A stretch of DNA of 64,000 bases from Mayamaea pseudoterrestris (Eukaryota > Bacillariophyta > Bacillariophyceae > Sellaphorales > Sellaphoraceae). The notes beneath the pieces were generated by a model. That model made no database searches. It was not told the DNA's origin and was given only the letters and a program-made list of their open reading frames with translations. Positions 11,925-21,420 of this stretch are shown one piece after another (the stretch's first letter is position 1; every line of letters begins with the position of its first letter). The stretch covers positions 310,001 to 374,000 of the forward strand of contig BROI01000022.1 of the NCBI GenBank assembly GCA_027923505.1, read 5' to 3'. The position numbers and the translations under genes were made by a program.

Positions 11925-12185
11925 TGTGCTATCTGACACGATTCACATGCACCGGCCCGTCCTCAACGGCGAGCCAGACAGTCAACGGACACGCCCGTCG
12001 GGTATTAGCGAAGATGGGCGATCCTGTTGCGACATCTGCGATCCTCGCCAGTAAAAAGAGCGATGGCTCGCCATGGAGGCAATCTTCAATTGCAGTCCTT
12101 AAAATTAGCAGGTTGCACACGAAAAACAGCAACCAGAGCGATACCTTTACTTGTCATAGTGCATGGTGCCTTGTATGCAGCATAT

Positions 12186-12267
12186 AGTACACTAGCAGAC
12201 GGAAAAGTAGCAGCGTGTTTAGAGGTGATATAGCCGGTTATCCTTGGTTCGATTCCGAGGTGCGCTA
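12186..12267 (+). other. tRNA-like unit in TRIM 5' LTR
   Basis: The A-box-like TAGCAGACGG is at 12193-12202 and the B box GGTTCGATTCC at 12246-12256, a spacing normal for type II tRNA genes. The terminal 7-mers pair at 6 of 7 positions. Proposed role: internal Pol III promoter. Not a functional tRNA, because the anticodon arm does not fold well. Confidence 0.6.
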
Positions 12268-12311
12268 CTTTTAACGGCATAGTGATACTACTTTCTGTTG
12301 CATACCTGCTA

Positions 12312-12330
12312 TGGTAGCGTCCCTATCGAG
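12312..12330 (+). other. Primer-binding-site-like sequence of the TRIM
   Basis: TGGTAGCGTCCC starts immediately after the 5' terminal repeat. TGG complements the CCA end of a tRNA, and the next bases would pair with an acceptor ending GACGCTA. An initiator-Met-like tRNA is plausible but cannot be confirmed from this window. Confidence 0.6.
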
Positions 12331-12655
12331 AGATCTGGACTGAGGCTGCTGGTTCGAGTTGCGATCGAATCAAGCGAAGAAAAAGCAAAAATTCACTGGT
12401 TGCACGGGTTTGTCACGAACGAACGATGGGGAGTCGCGGACCCTGGGGAGTGCACAAAGATGCGCCGAGCCCGAAACGCCGCAGGAAAAACTGAAAAGTG
12501 ACATTCCCCCGCGAGACGAAAATGCCAGCTGAAACGGAAGACGAGTTAGCACTATGACGCGCAAAGCTAGGGGAGTAGCAGGTTGCACACGAAAAACAGC
12601 AACCAGAGCGATACCTTTACTTGTCATAGTGCATGGTGCCTTGTATGCAGCATAT

Positions 12656-12737
12656 AGTACACTAGCAGACGGAAAAGTAGCAGCGTGTTTAGAGGTGATA
12701 TAGCCGGTTATCCTTGGTTCGATTCCGAGGTGCGCTA
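12656..12737 (+). other. tRNA-like unit in TRIM 3' LTR
   Basis: Identical to the unit at 12186-12267, as expected for an LTR pair of a recent insertion. Confidence 0.6.
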
Positions 12738-12880
12738 CTTTTAACGGCATAGTGATACTACTTTCTGTTGCATACCTGCTAAAATACCATCATAATTTCC
12801 ATTTACACATCATCCTACGATAGGTACTTCACTTTGAATTCAAAATAGACAACTGTCTATCGGAAACGGAAACAAACAAC

Positions 12881-13981
12881 ATGTTGATTAGAGGAGTCGA
12901 CGTCAAGATCCCTTTGGTGCCTCGCGTCAAGTTTGAGTCGCTACCGAAACAAGATCTCACGTTTACCAAGCAAGATGGATCCAAGCACAAGCGTAAGATT
13001 CAGATTGCCAGTGACGAAGACGTCGTCTCAGTCCTTCGAGTAATCGAGGAGGTGGTTGGTGCAATGGAGCAGCTCGCCTTTGATGGACCGGCAGCCCATC
13101 GCATGAGGGTCCGCAAGGAATCCTTTCGCCTTTGTCTCCTTGGAGCGCCTCGTGATATCTGGGACCAGTCTGTACTAGCAGACGATACAATTGTGGCGTG
13201 GAATCAGTCCCTCAAGGCATTCCTCTCGGAGCTCATGGTGGTTGACGACGATTTGCGTCGACAGAAAGAGTACCTCAAGAACCTCAAGTTGCCTGACGGC
13301 TATACGGTTACCCAATCGATTAGTTTGTTGCGCAATATGTTCAAGTTGATGGCTTATATGCCGCAAGAAGACGAAGGAGTTTACCCGACGGACGTCCAGT
13401 ATACGGACGAGGATATCAAGGATCTCCTACTCGCGATGGTTCCTACTTGGCTGCAAAGCAAGTTTGAAGAACAATCTTTAACGAGCCGTCTTGCAGACCT
13501 CTCTTTGATTCAGTTTGCCCGTTGGTTGGATAACATGATCAACTTAAAGGCAAGCAACAGGACTCCAGTCGACACGAACGAAGGAGGCAGCCGTCGGAGC
13601 GGCAAACGCTCGCGTCGCAACGGTGGCAACGGCGGCGGCCAAAACAACGACCATGGAGGCAACGGGAACGCACGCAAGAAGCTTAAAGCAAACAACGATG
13701 CCAACGTGTGCAAATACCATGGCGGCCACACTTGGGAGCAGTGTTTCGGCAACCCCAAGGGCCCGCGCTACAAGCCGGGATTCAAAATCGACAAGTCGAA
13801 ATTGAAAAAGAAAAACAATGGAGGCGGCAACAATGGAGGCGGAGCCGCTCAAGAAGCTGACGAAGACCAGCACATGATAGTGGATGTTACAACAGAGGAA
13901 CCAGTACAAGCTACAGAGGCAAACGACAGCGAGTCTGAGGTTGATTGGGATCAAGCAATTGGAGCGGTCTTTGAAGAATGA
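12881..13981 (+). CDS. Gag-like protein of the gypsy element
   Basis: The product is 366 residues. The N-terminal two thirds are helical and capsid-like. A basic Arg/Lys/Gly/Asn-rich nucleocapsid-like region (about 230-315) contains CKYHGGHTWEQCF, a single Cys/His zinc-binding-like motif. The C-terminus is acidic. It presumably packages the element's RNA. Pol lies downstream in the same reading frame beyond the gag terminator, an arrangement compatible with the stop-codon read-through known for some retroelements. Confidence 0.85.
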   Translation: MLIRGVDVKIPLVPRVKFESLPKQDLTFTKQDGSKHKRKIQIASDEDVVSVLRVIEEVVGAMEQLAFDGPAAHRMRVRKESFRLCLLGAPRDIWDQSVLADDTIVAWNQSLKAFLSELMVVDDDLRRQKEYLKNLKLPDGYTVTQSISLLRNMFKLMAYMPQEDEGVYPTDVQYTDEDIKDLLLAMVPTWLQSKFEEQSLTSRLADLSLIQFARWLDNMINLKASNRTPVDTNEGGSRRSGKRSRRNGGNGGGQNNDHGGNGNARKKLKANNDANVCKYHGGHTWEQCFGNPKGPRYKPGFKIDKSKLKKKNNGGGNNGGGAAQEADEDQHMIVDVTTEEPVQATEANDSESEVDWDQAIGAVFEE

Positions 13982-14197
13982 GATACGGCGGCGGTCTCAG
14001 CGGCAGCCAGTGCGACGGAAGACGCTCTTGTAGCGGACGAAGTTAAACAAGCTACTAGCGACAAAGTTACGGATTACATTCCTGTTGTACTTATTGTCGT
14101 TGGTAAAGCTAATGGCAGTCGTTGCAAACGCACGCTTACCGCCCTTTGCGACTCAGGAGCATCGACAAGTTGGATTAGCCAAAGAGCGGCACATGGA

Positions 14198-17100
14198 TTG
14201 CCTCAGTGCAAAGCGCCACGTTTAATATCACAAACTGCAGTTGGCAAACTGGAAAGCTCTACCAAGATTGATTTTGCCGAGTCGTTCCTTCCCGAGTTTA
14301 GCACTTCAAAAAGGATCGGCAACTTCCCCGTTCGAGTCTTCCAACAGGATATCAGATACGACATGCTGCTGGGGCGAGACGTCTTAACGGCGCTCGGATT
14401 GACCATTGACTTTGGAGACAAACAAATCAATTGGGGTAATCAATCGACTCCAATGGTGACGATGGAGGATTTGAGCAATCGGCCAAAACAAATCAGAGAC
14501 TCTTTGATTGAGCGGTTTGTTCTATTCTCTGATACTGAACCAGACCTGCATACAAGCGAGGAGATTTTATCAGCTAAGTATAACAAAGTGTCGACAGACG
14601 AGGTTGCCGATCAATCAACTCATTTAAATGAGGAGCAACGTACCGATTTAAAACGTCTCTTACGACGCTTTCCCGCTCTCTTTTCAGGCAAGCTTGGCAA
14701 ATACCCACACGAGCTAGTCCACATTGACATTGATCCACAAGCTAAACCAGTTCATAAAAGACATTATCCAGTGCCTCGAGTGCATGAGCAAACCTTCAAG
14801 GAAGAGCTCGATCGACTCGTCGAACTCGGTGTACTTGAGCCTTGCGGCCGCAGCGAATGGGCGGCGCCCACCTTTATTATACCAAAGAAGGACAAGACTG
14901 TACGCTTTGTTTCTGACTTTCGGGCGTTGAATAAAGTGATTAAAAGGCGCACGTTCCCGATGCCGCGTATCCATGAGCTACTGGCGAGGCGCAGCGGGTA
15001 CAAGTTCTTCACAAAGCTTGATATTTCAATGCAGTATTATACCTTCCAGTTGGACAAGGAAAGCAGCGAGCTCTGTACAATTGCAACGCCGTTCGGTTTA
15101 TTCCGTTACTTGCGCTTGCCAATGGGCGTCAATCAAGCCCCCGATATTGCTCAAGAGGTGATGGAGAAGGTTTTACAAGGATTGCGCGACGTTGAAAAGT
15201 ACCTTGATGACGTCGGTTGCTTTAGCGACACTTGGAAGGAGCACTTGACTCTCTTAGAGGCAGTTTTAAAGCGTCTCGAGGATAGCGGCTTTACAATCAA
15301 TCCAAGCAAGTGCGAATGGGGCGTCAAGGAAACCGACTGGCTTGGGTACTGGCTCACGCCGACAGGACTCAAACCCTGGCCCAAGAAAGTCCAAGCAATT
15401 GTGGATATGAAGCCTCCTACCAATCTCAAGCAGTTGCGCTCATTCCTTGGTCTTGTAACTTACTATCGAACCATGTGGCCTCGTCGGTCGCACATGCTTG
15501 CTCCTTTGACGAATCTCGTCGGCAAAAAGTCTTTTCAATGGGGTGCGCCTCAACAAAAAGCATTCGAGGAAATGAAAGCAGTTGCAGCAAGCGATGTTCT
15601 TCTTCGTTATCCTGATCATAACAAGCCATTCGTCATCAAGACAGATGCCTCTGATTATCAACTCGGCGCCGTCATCCTTCAAGATGGCGTGCCGGTCGCC
15701 TATTTCTCGCGCAAACTCAACAGCGCCCAAGTCAATTACACAACCATTGAAAAGGAATTGCTAAGTATTGTTGAAACGCTCAAAACGTTTCGTTCGATGC
15801 TGCTTGGTGCGCGTTTGCAAATCCATACGGACCATAAAAATCTCACCCACGAGTTGACCGCCTTCCAAACGCAGCGCGTCCTTCGTTGGCGTCTGTACTT
15901 GGAGGAGTTCGGACCCGAGTTCCTTTATCTCAAAGGGGAGCTTAACACTGTTGCAGATGCTCTTTCAAGGGTTCCAACGGCAAGGGAAACCTCTCTAGTG
16001 GGGGAGAGCCCTGTTGATGTTTTAAAGCAACAACAGGATGCCCGACAAAAGGAAGCGCAAGAGGCAGCAGTGCCCATGCGACATACCCATCACGATGACA
16101 ACTTACACGGTGTCAACGATGGCCATCACGATGGCGGCGTTCTTGCACATTCAATTGAATCAACAACAAACGACCATGGGGAAAGGCAAATTGAAGAGCT
16201 ATCAATTGCTAATGAAGGTTACTGTCTCCTACGGGACGAACCAGAGCTTGCAGAGTGCCTGCTCCTCCATCCGGAGTTCGACGAACAAGGGCGATATCCC
16301 CTGTCGTATTCAACCATTGCCGAGTATCAACAAGAAGATGCAACGCTAATGGCCGCAGTCCAAAACCAAGACGCGACAACCATACAATACAAACAACTTG
16401 GAGACGTTCAGATTGTTGTATTCCAAGCAGACGAACGCTGGCGAATCTGCATCCCCAGTGCGATCCTCGATCGCTTGATTCTTTGGTACCACCTCTCAAT
16501 GGCCCACGCTGGAATGACTCGATTAACAACGAGCATCAAGCAACACTTTTACCATCCTAAGCTCAAGCAGCGCGTCGAGCATCTCGTTGGTGCCTGCGAT
16601 ACTTGCCAACGCAACAAAGGAGGCAGCCGTCAATATGGAGAGCTGCCAGCGAGAGACGTGCGCGTCGCTCCTTGGTATGAAGTCCACGTTGACCTCATCG
16701 GCCCATGGAAAGTATCAGTGAACGGCATTGACTGTTATTTCAGAGCGTTAACGATGATTGACCCAGTTACTAACCTTGTCGAAATTGTTCGCTATCAGGA
16801 CAAGTCGGCGTATCATATCGGCCGTCTCTTTGAAGACACCTGGCTCTCTCGTTACCCTCGACCAATGCGACTCATTGCAGACCAAGGCAGTGAGTTTAAA
16901 GGCGCATTTGGAACCATCCTTGAACACAATGGGATTGAATGGCATGCCGCTTCGGCCAAGACGCCCACTGCTAACAGCATTTGCGAGCGCTGTCACCTCG
17001 TTATTGGCAACGTGCTTCGTACACTTGTACACGCTCATCCGCCCGAGGATTTGATGGAAGCTGACGATATAATCGATCAATGCCTCGCGACAGCAATGCA

Positions 17101-17464
17101 TGCAACACGAGTTGTATCAAGTGGAGCTCTTGATAACCTCTCTCCCGGCGCCGTCGTCTTTCAACGCGACATGTTTCTGGATATACCTTTGGTTGCCGAC
17201 ATTCTAGCTATCTCTGTTAAACGAGAAGCGATTGTCAATGAACGTTTGCTCCAAGCGAACCGTTCGAGACTGACTCATGACTTTAAAGTTGACGAGCAGA
17301 TCCTCAAAAAGGTATACGACCCTAACAAGCTCGAAGAACAATGGATCGGTCCTTATTCAATTGAACAAGTCCACGTTAATGGAACGGTTACCATTCGCCT
17401 CTCGCCTATGGTGACTGACCGAGTTAATATTCGACGTATCAAGCCGTACCGGCAAGACGTTTAA
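14198..17464 (+). CDS. Pol polyprotein of the gypsy element
   Basis: Domain order is protease, reverse transcriptase, RNase H, integrase, which is the Ty3/gypsy order. The aspartic protease motif DSGAS lies just upstream of the first Met, in the same frame at about 14152, so pol probably begins nearer the gag terminator. RT has the catalytic YLDD. RNase H has KTDASDY and HTDHKN. Integrase has a His-His-Cys-Cys zinc finger (HLSMAHAG ... CDTCQRN), then a DDE core with Asp in HVDLIGP, Asp in ADQGSEF and Glu in SICERC. It looks whole and, with identical LTRs, could be recently active. Confidence 0.92.
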   Translation: MPQCKAPRLISQTAVGKLESSTKIDFAESFLPEFSTSKRIGNFPVRVFQQDIRYDMLLGRDVLTALGLTIDFGDKQINWGNQSTPMVTMEDLSNRPKQIRDSLIERFVLFSDTEPDLHTSEEILSAKYNKVSTDEVADQSTHLNEEQRTDLKRLLRRFPALFSGKLGKYPHELVHIDIDPQAKPVHKRHYPVPRVHEQTFKEELDRLVELGVLEPCGRSEWAAPTFIIPKKDKTVRFVSDFRALNKVIKRRTFPMPRIHELLARRSGYKFFTKLDISMQYYTFQLDKESSELCTIATPFGLFRYLRLPMGVNQAPDIAQEVMEKVLQGLRDVEKYLDDVGCFSDTWKEHLTLLEAVLKRLEDSGFTINPSKCEWGVKETDWLGYWLTPTGLKPWPKKVQAIVDMKPPTNLKQLRSFLGLVTYYRTMWPRRSHMLAPLTNLVGKKSFQWGAPQQKAFEEMKAVAASDVLLRYPDHNKPFVIKTDASDYQLGAVILQDGVPVAYFSRKLNSAQVNYTTIEKELLSIVETLKTFRSMLLGARLQIHTDHKNLTHELTAFQTQRVLRWRLYLEEFGPEFLYLKGELNTVADALSRVPTARETSLVGESPVDVLKQQQDARQKEAQEAAVPMRHTHHDDNLHGVNDGHHDGGVLAHSIESTTNDHGERQIEELSIANEGYCLLRDEPELAECLLLHPEFDEQGRYPLSYSTIAEYQQEDATLMAAVQNQDATTIQYKQLGDVQIVVFQADERWRICIPSAILDRLILWYHLSMAHAGMTRLTTSIKQHFYHPKLKQRVEHLVGACDTCQRNKGGSRQYGELPARDVRVAPWYEVHVDLIGPWKVSVNGIDCYFRALTMIDPVTNLVEIVRYQDKSAYHIGRLFEDTWLSRYPRPMRLIADQGSEFKGAFGTILEHNGIEWHAASAKTPTANSICERCHLVIGNVLRTLVHAHPPEDLMEADDIIDQCLATAMHATRVVSSGALDNLSPGAVVFQRDMFLDIPLVADILAISVKREAIVNERLLQANRSRLTHDFKVDEQILKKVYDPNKLEEQWIGPYSIEQVHVNGTVTIRLSPMVTDRVNIRRIKPYRQDV

Positions 17465-17609
17465 GGTTTGCGCAGCTCCCTTGTTCGATTCATCAAGATC
17501 GAGCTAAATTATGGCACCCTGTACGACAGGAAGGCCGCTGCCACTTTACAAACAAGAAGGACGACATTTTTCCCCAGCTACCCTCATGGTCGCTCTTAGT
17601 GTGGGAGAG

Positions 17610-17836
17610 TGTGCTATCTGACACGATTCACATGCACCGGCCCGTCCTCAACGGCGAGCCAGACAGTCAACGGACACGCCCGTCGGGTATTAGCGAAGAT
17701 GGGCGATCCTGTTGCGACATCTGCGATCCTCGCCAGTAAAAAGAGCGATGGCTCGCCATGGAGGCAATCTTCAATTGCAGTCCTTAAAATACCATCATAA
17801 TTTCCATTTACACATCATCCTACGATAGGTACTTCA
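17610..17836 (+). repeat. 3' LTR of gypsy element
   Basis: This uninterrupted 227-bp LTR, TGTGCTATC to GGTACTTCA, is followed by GGGCA. It lacks the TRIM, which shows the TRIM inserted after the gypsy copy was made. It ends 12 bp before the first ATG of the next gene. Confidence 0.9.
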
Positions 17837-17848
17837 GGGCAAACGCCA

Positions 17849-19519
17849 TTGGAGTTCATTGAAGTTGAAGTAGCGAACATGAGGCATTCGAAATTCAGAT
17901 CTCTGCGTGACCATGGCTTATCTTGTAATACAGCTGTCATGTTCTTCGTCGTCATTTTGAGGTTCGGTTTCGATGACGATCAACCACGCATCTGTTTTCC
18001 TCGTTCTTCGGCTCGATCGACGACTCCACCATGCGTCCACACCATGACACGAAAACATTTACACCAACGAGCCAGCGTAATAGTTTCTAGCATGAACTTA
18101 CCCAATCATACCGAGGATGACGCAAAGGGTTTGCACCCGGGAGCCATTTTTGTCGGTGACTCTGTCGGACCAGCCTCGGCCATTTGCGGCAAGCTCAACA
18201 CTGACCAAGCGCCATCAAGAACTCGAGTCCAGCAAGACGCCACCATTCTTTTTGCCACGACGACGGACAAGAAGCGCGCCATGGCAAATGCAAAATTTCT
18301 GAGTGAGTGCTGCATGGGTGGCATTCCAACATCGGCTGCAACATCCGCTGCTTCCGAGGCACAGGAGCGATTCGACAAGTGGTGGGTGCAGCAGTGCGCA
18401 CCGGCCAGTGAACACGGAGCAGACAATATTCGACCAATTAAGAGGAAGAGAGAGTCTGAAAGGGAGGAGGAGCCATCTGGTGATTTCAAACAGGTCTTTG
18501 GCTTGACCGAAGCAGCTGAAGGAGTCTCTCCACCGCGAATCGTGCAACCCGATTGCGTGCGGACTGCAAAGAAAGCCATCAAGTTGGAACTTCGTAGGAC
18601 TGGGGGTGATACTACGACACCAGCTTTTCATCAATGCGTTGAAACACTTCATCAATGGTATGTTACGGCGGAAACAAAAGCTGCTGGGCTGAGTCTCATG
18701 TCTTTGGACGGGTCTTGGAAATCGTTGAATCGCCCATCGTTCACGGAATGCTTGGGACAGAATGACTCGGGCGACTTTATGTACACCCTTGGACGCATCG
18801 CATTTGACGCCTTTCGACCAACAAATCTCATATGTAGCATGAAAGGAAACTACAATCTGATCAAGCCAGTAAACGAGTACAATATGGAAAATAGTCGGCG
18901 ACCACGTTCCATTCCGCATCGCTTGTCAACACAGAGCAACGCGGAAGATATTCGAGTATACGAGTGAGTCGCATGGTCTGAGGTGTATCTTATACTACTT
19001 TGAAACCGTACCAAATTCACTTGCTCACCTTTCCTGCCTGCTTTTTTCAGTACCATTTCTCTCATTCAGATTGAAGCCGGTCAGACGAGAAGTGGCAGCA
19101 CTCCGGCTCCCAATAGTGCGTCAACAGAAGGCGACTACACCATTCAACAACCAATACAGGCTCGCATGACAAATCATGGCTTTTTACTTCCCGATCCAGA
19201 GGTTAAGAACCGTTGCACGATCCACTTTACGGGTGGCTCTTTGCGGCCCCGCGACAAGAATGACCTTGCCGTGTGGCGAGAGGTGTTTGACCCACAATTG
19301 GCACCGCCGTACAAGATCAGAGAACTGGCACACATGTTGGCTTCGAATATATATCTTGGAGCAGCTACCCAGGCCATGCAAGCGGATGGTTCGCTTCGGT
19401 ATAGCTTTAAACGACCCATTGGAGGTCGTGGGCAGGCATTTATCGACGTCTTGTACAACGACGACGATTTCCTGCTGATTCGGGGACATCATGGATCCCA
19501 CTTTTGTTTCTGTCGCTAG
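17849..19519 (+). CDS. PAP/fibrillin-like (plastid lipid-associated) protein
   Basis: Two exons: 17849-18963 and 19051-19519 (87-bp intron, GTGAGT...TTTTTCAG, in frame). The full product from the first ATG is 527 residues, but the first 80 or so look unconserved and the true start may be one of several internal Met codons (for example in VSSMNLPNHT). The C-terminal half begins SLDGSWKSLNRPSF, has a long beta-rich stretch, and ends DDDFLLIRGHHGSHFCFCR. This resembles the close of PAP/fibrillin domains, which coat plastid lipid bodies and thylakoids. Recognition is moderate. A gypsy LTR has landed 12 bp before the first ATG, so the native promoter or 5' leader is probably displaced. Confidence 0.55.
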
Positions 19520-19997
19520 AATGGTCCAATTTATAAGTAACGACGAAAGGTGCATATTGCTTTACATGACTGTACTTTGTAAAATGATGCAATGGAGCAT
19601 TGTTTGCTACGTCTTGGCGCGACGTTCTGCAGTAAGTTCTGAATGAGCTACAGCCTCGTCCATCAAACTGTACACATTCTACCGTCCGATTGGAGGTGAA
19701 TCAGCTCAATACACCTATAGGCTGCATGTTTTTTGCAAAAGGCTCGTGGCTGTAGTATCTTGTTATAGTATGGCTATCATGTGGTTTTGTCGCCGGGATT
19801 GAGATGGAGGCCTTCTCAGGAATACAAGCTCTTGCAAAGTCTCAAGCATTGATTGCTACCCTATCATCAGCTTCAAAAAACTACCGGTAGTAGCAGCTGA
19901 TTATCCTTCTTTCTGCAGATGACGAAGGAGCTGCAATCCCATGTCGCCCAATCCTGGTTGCATCGACAAGGCATCTGCAGAATGCTTAAATCGTACC
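19520..19997. other. Convergent intergenic region
   Basis: No gene seen between two convergent stop codons. It holds a CTACCGGTAG palindrome at 19881-19890. Confidence 0.4.
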
Positions 19998-21353
19998 CTA
20001 CAAATCTTCGAAAAACTTCTCATTGTCAGTCTTTAGGCGACTTGGCCTGGCATTTTGGCCGCCACCATCTTCAGAGTCCGAGTCACTATCTGAATCCGAG
20101 GAATCTTTCATTTCCTCATCGGCAGCTGCAGATGCTTCGTCCATTTCGGACCATTCATCGTCACTCCCTTGACGCGCCGTTCCGGAAGTCGCTTGTAAAA
20201 TTGGCACAGTCTCCATTTGCTCGTCATTATCACGTACATTAGTGACGCCGTCTTCATTATTCTCGTCCTCCGCGCAGTCGTCTCGAAGTATGCGGGCATC
20301 GTAGCATCGGACCACGTTGTCATGCGTGACGCTTCCAACATAGTTGCCGCACGCAGACAAGCACAACTTTTCAATCGGAAAGGGACATTCGCCCAAAACA
20401 CCCAAAAATTTGTTTGGATGGATCGATACAACTCGGATCAAGCCGTCCGACGACCCAGTCAATAGAGTACTTTCGTCCACCTTCAGCAGAGCGTCAATGC
20501 TTTGCGGGTGACCTGGTAATCGATCGCTCACATCGCCCCAAACACCGTAGCTCCACATACACAAGACCCCTTCACCCGTTCCGCAAACGACTTTGCGCCC
20601 ATTTTTCATAATCTTGATTGATAGTAGCTCATCCTCTTGATCGTCGGATCGTCGCAAAAATCGATCGGCGTCAGAAAGTACACTTTCGGAACGAACATCG
20701 TATACTGACAGTGTGCAGTCTGCCGAACAAGCCAAAAGTGTGTTTCCATCGCTAGAACACTCCAAGCCGGAAACGTAGTCGTCGTGCTTCTTCCAAGAAT
20801 GAACGCATCCCGGAATAGTTGCATAAGACTTGGCACTGGTAGATGTGTTGCAGCACATCCTCACATCCCATATCCGCACACCGCCAGCTTCGTCCCCCGT
20901 GACAATGAGGTTTGGGTTAGGCATTTCTGTAATAATTTGAAGAGGTGAAGCTTGGTAGGACGCTTTTGGAATAGACCATTGCGTGGCAGTTTTGGCACTT
21001 TGGCTCGTTGTAAATGTCGAAAGACGATCCGCATTCAGACAGACCAAATCGCCTGCAGTGCCACCAGAGTAGATGTACTCGCCAGACGACGAAAATTGTA
21101 CACAGCGCGCAGCCGCTTGTTTACTACCTGATTCCGTAGTCTTCGAGGCAAGCAGTTGCGTATGAACATGTGTTGAGGAGATGAGACTGTCGGGCTCGTC
21201 GTCGTCGTTGTCGATGAGCTCTGCAAAATCATGAACCTCCAAAGTTCCATCGACCAGAGCTGCAACTAGCAGCGATCGGGAGGGATGAAATTCCAAATCC
21301 AAAGGCTGATCGGAGCATTCGATGGAAAGAGCCGCGGAGGATGAGGTCGCCAT
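19998..21353 (-). CDS. WDR55: WD40 protein, WDR55/Jip5 family
   Basis: This is a seven-bladed WD40 propeller of 451 residues from the Met at 21353. An in-frame Met at 21446 is less likely because the extension is unlike the family. Family features are the opening LDLEFHPSRSLLVAALVDGT, an interior with the WDR55-like strings ITGDEAGGVRIWD-type and LLTGSSDGLIRVVSI, and a long acidic C-terminal tail of Asp/Ser/Glu ending in a basic patch and NEKFFEDL. In other eukaryotes WDR55/Jip5 is nucleolar and needed for rRNA processing and large-subunit biogenesis; the same role is inferred here. Intronless. A TGTCGCAC octamer sits 60 bp upstream of the ATG. Confidence 0.85.
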   Translation of the reverse strand: MATSSSAALSIECSDQPLDLEFHPSRSLLVAALVDGTLEVHDFAELIDNDDDEPDSLISSTHVHTQLLASKTTESGSKQAAARCVQFSSSGEYIYSGGTAGDLVCLNADRLSTFTTSQSAKTATQWSIPKASYQASPLQIITEMPNPNLIVTGDEAGGVRIWDVRMCCNTSTSAKSYATIPGCVHSWKKHDDYVSGLECSSDGNTLLACSADCTLSVYDVRSESVLSDADRFLRRSDDQEDELLSIKIMKNGRKVVCGTGEGVLCMWSYGVWGDVSDRLPGHPQSIDALLKVDESTLLTGSSDGLIRVVSIHPNKFLGVLGECPFPIEKLCLSACGNYVGSVTHDNVVRCYDARILRDDCAEDENNEDGVTNVRDNDEQMETVPILQATSGTARQGSDDEWSEMDEASAAADEEMKDSSDSDSDSDSEDGGGQNARPSRLKTDNEKFFEDL

Positions 21354-21412
21354 GGTGAGCAAGGATGGGTGTGACGAGATTGAAAGAATGGATGGATGGA
21401 GGTCGACGAAAA

Positions 21413-21420
21413 TGTCGCAC
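21413..21420 (+). promoter_or_regulatory. TGTCGCAC octamer upstream of WDR55
   Basis: An exact octamer 60 bp upstream of the WDR55 start codon, antisense to the gene. Part of the recurrent set. Confidence 0.4.

Larger units (their letters stand above)
12106..12780 (+). mobile_element. TRIM: miniature LTR element with tRNA-like LTRs
   Basis: The element is 675 bp. It has two 206-bp direct terminal repeats, 12106-12311 and 12576-12781 (the last base is shared with the target duplication), identical by eye and running from TAGCAGGT to ACCTGCTA. TGGTAGCGTCCC directly follows the first repeat, as expected of a primer-binding site complementary to a tRNA CCA end. A purine run (AGGGGAG) directly precedes the second repeat, as expected of a polypurine tract. 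The 264-bp interior codes for nothing. It is flanked by AAAAT (4-6 bp, boundary ambiguous) and absent from the gypsy 3' LTR, so it landed after the gypsy insertion. These are the marks of a terminal-repeat retrotransposon in miniature. Each LTR carries a tRNA-like unit with Pol III-type boxes. Confidence 0.85.
11925..12831 (+). repeat. 5' LTR of gypsy element, split by TRIM
   Basis: The LTR sequence occupies 11925-12105 and 12781-12831, with the AAAAT target duplication of the TRIM counted twice. With the insert removed it has the same 227-bp length as the 3' LTR. Confidence 0.9.
11925..17836 (+). mobile_element. Ty3/gypsy LTR retrotransposon, looks whole
   Basis: The LTRs are TG...CA and 227 bp long: 5' LTR 11925-12831 (interrupted by a TRIM), 3' LTR 17610-17836. 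They are identical by eye outside the insert. The target duplication is GGGCA. A gag frame (12881-13981) and a pol frame follow. A purine run (GTGGGAGAG) precedes the 3' LTR. I could not identify a tRNA primer-binding site after the 5' LTR, so self-priming or an unusual primer is possible. Identical LTRs imply a very recent insertion. Apart from the nested TRIM no breaks are evident. Confidence 0.92.

Noticed and set aside
8508-12737. Four functional tRNA genes
   Set aside because: The B box, T arm and acceptor pairing are good, but the anticodon arm does not fold and all four units lie at the same position inside TRIM terminal repeats. They are tRNA-derived promoter-like units.
12086-12750. 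Minus-strand frames containing HLGIEPRITGYIT
   Set aside because: This text is what an antisense read of a tRNA T-arm region yields. It overlaps the tRNA-like units exactly, so it is not a gene.
12106-12781. MITE with inverted ends TAGCAGGT/ACCTGCTA
   Set aside because: The short inverted ends belong to each 206-bp terminal repeat, and those repeats are direct copies flanked by primer-site-like and purine-tract sequences, which fits an LTR-type element better.
17849-18110. Confident N-terminus of the PAP/fibrillin-like protein at 17849
   Set aside because: The start lies beside a fresh LTR and the first 80 residues look unconserved. The coordinate is kept only as the longest frame.
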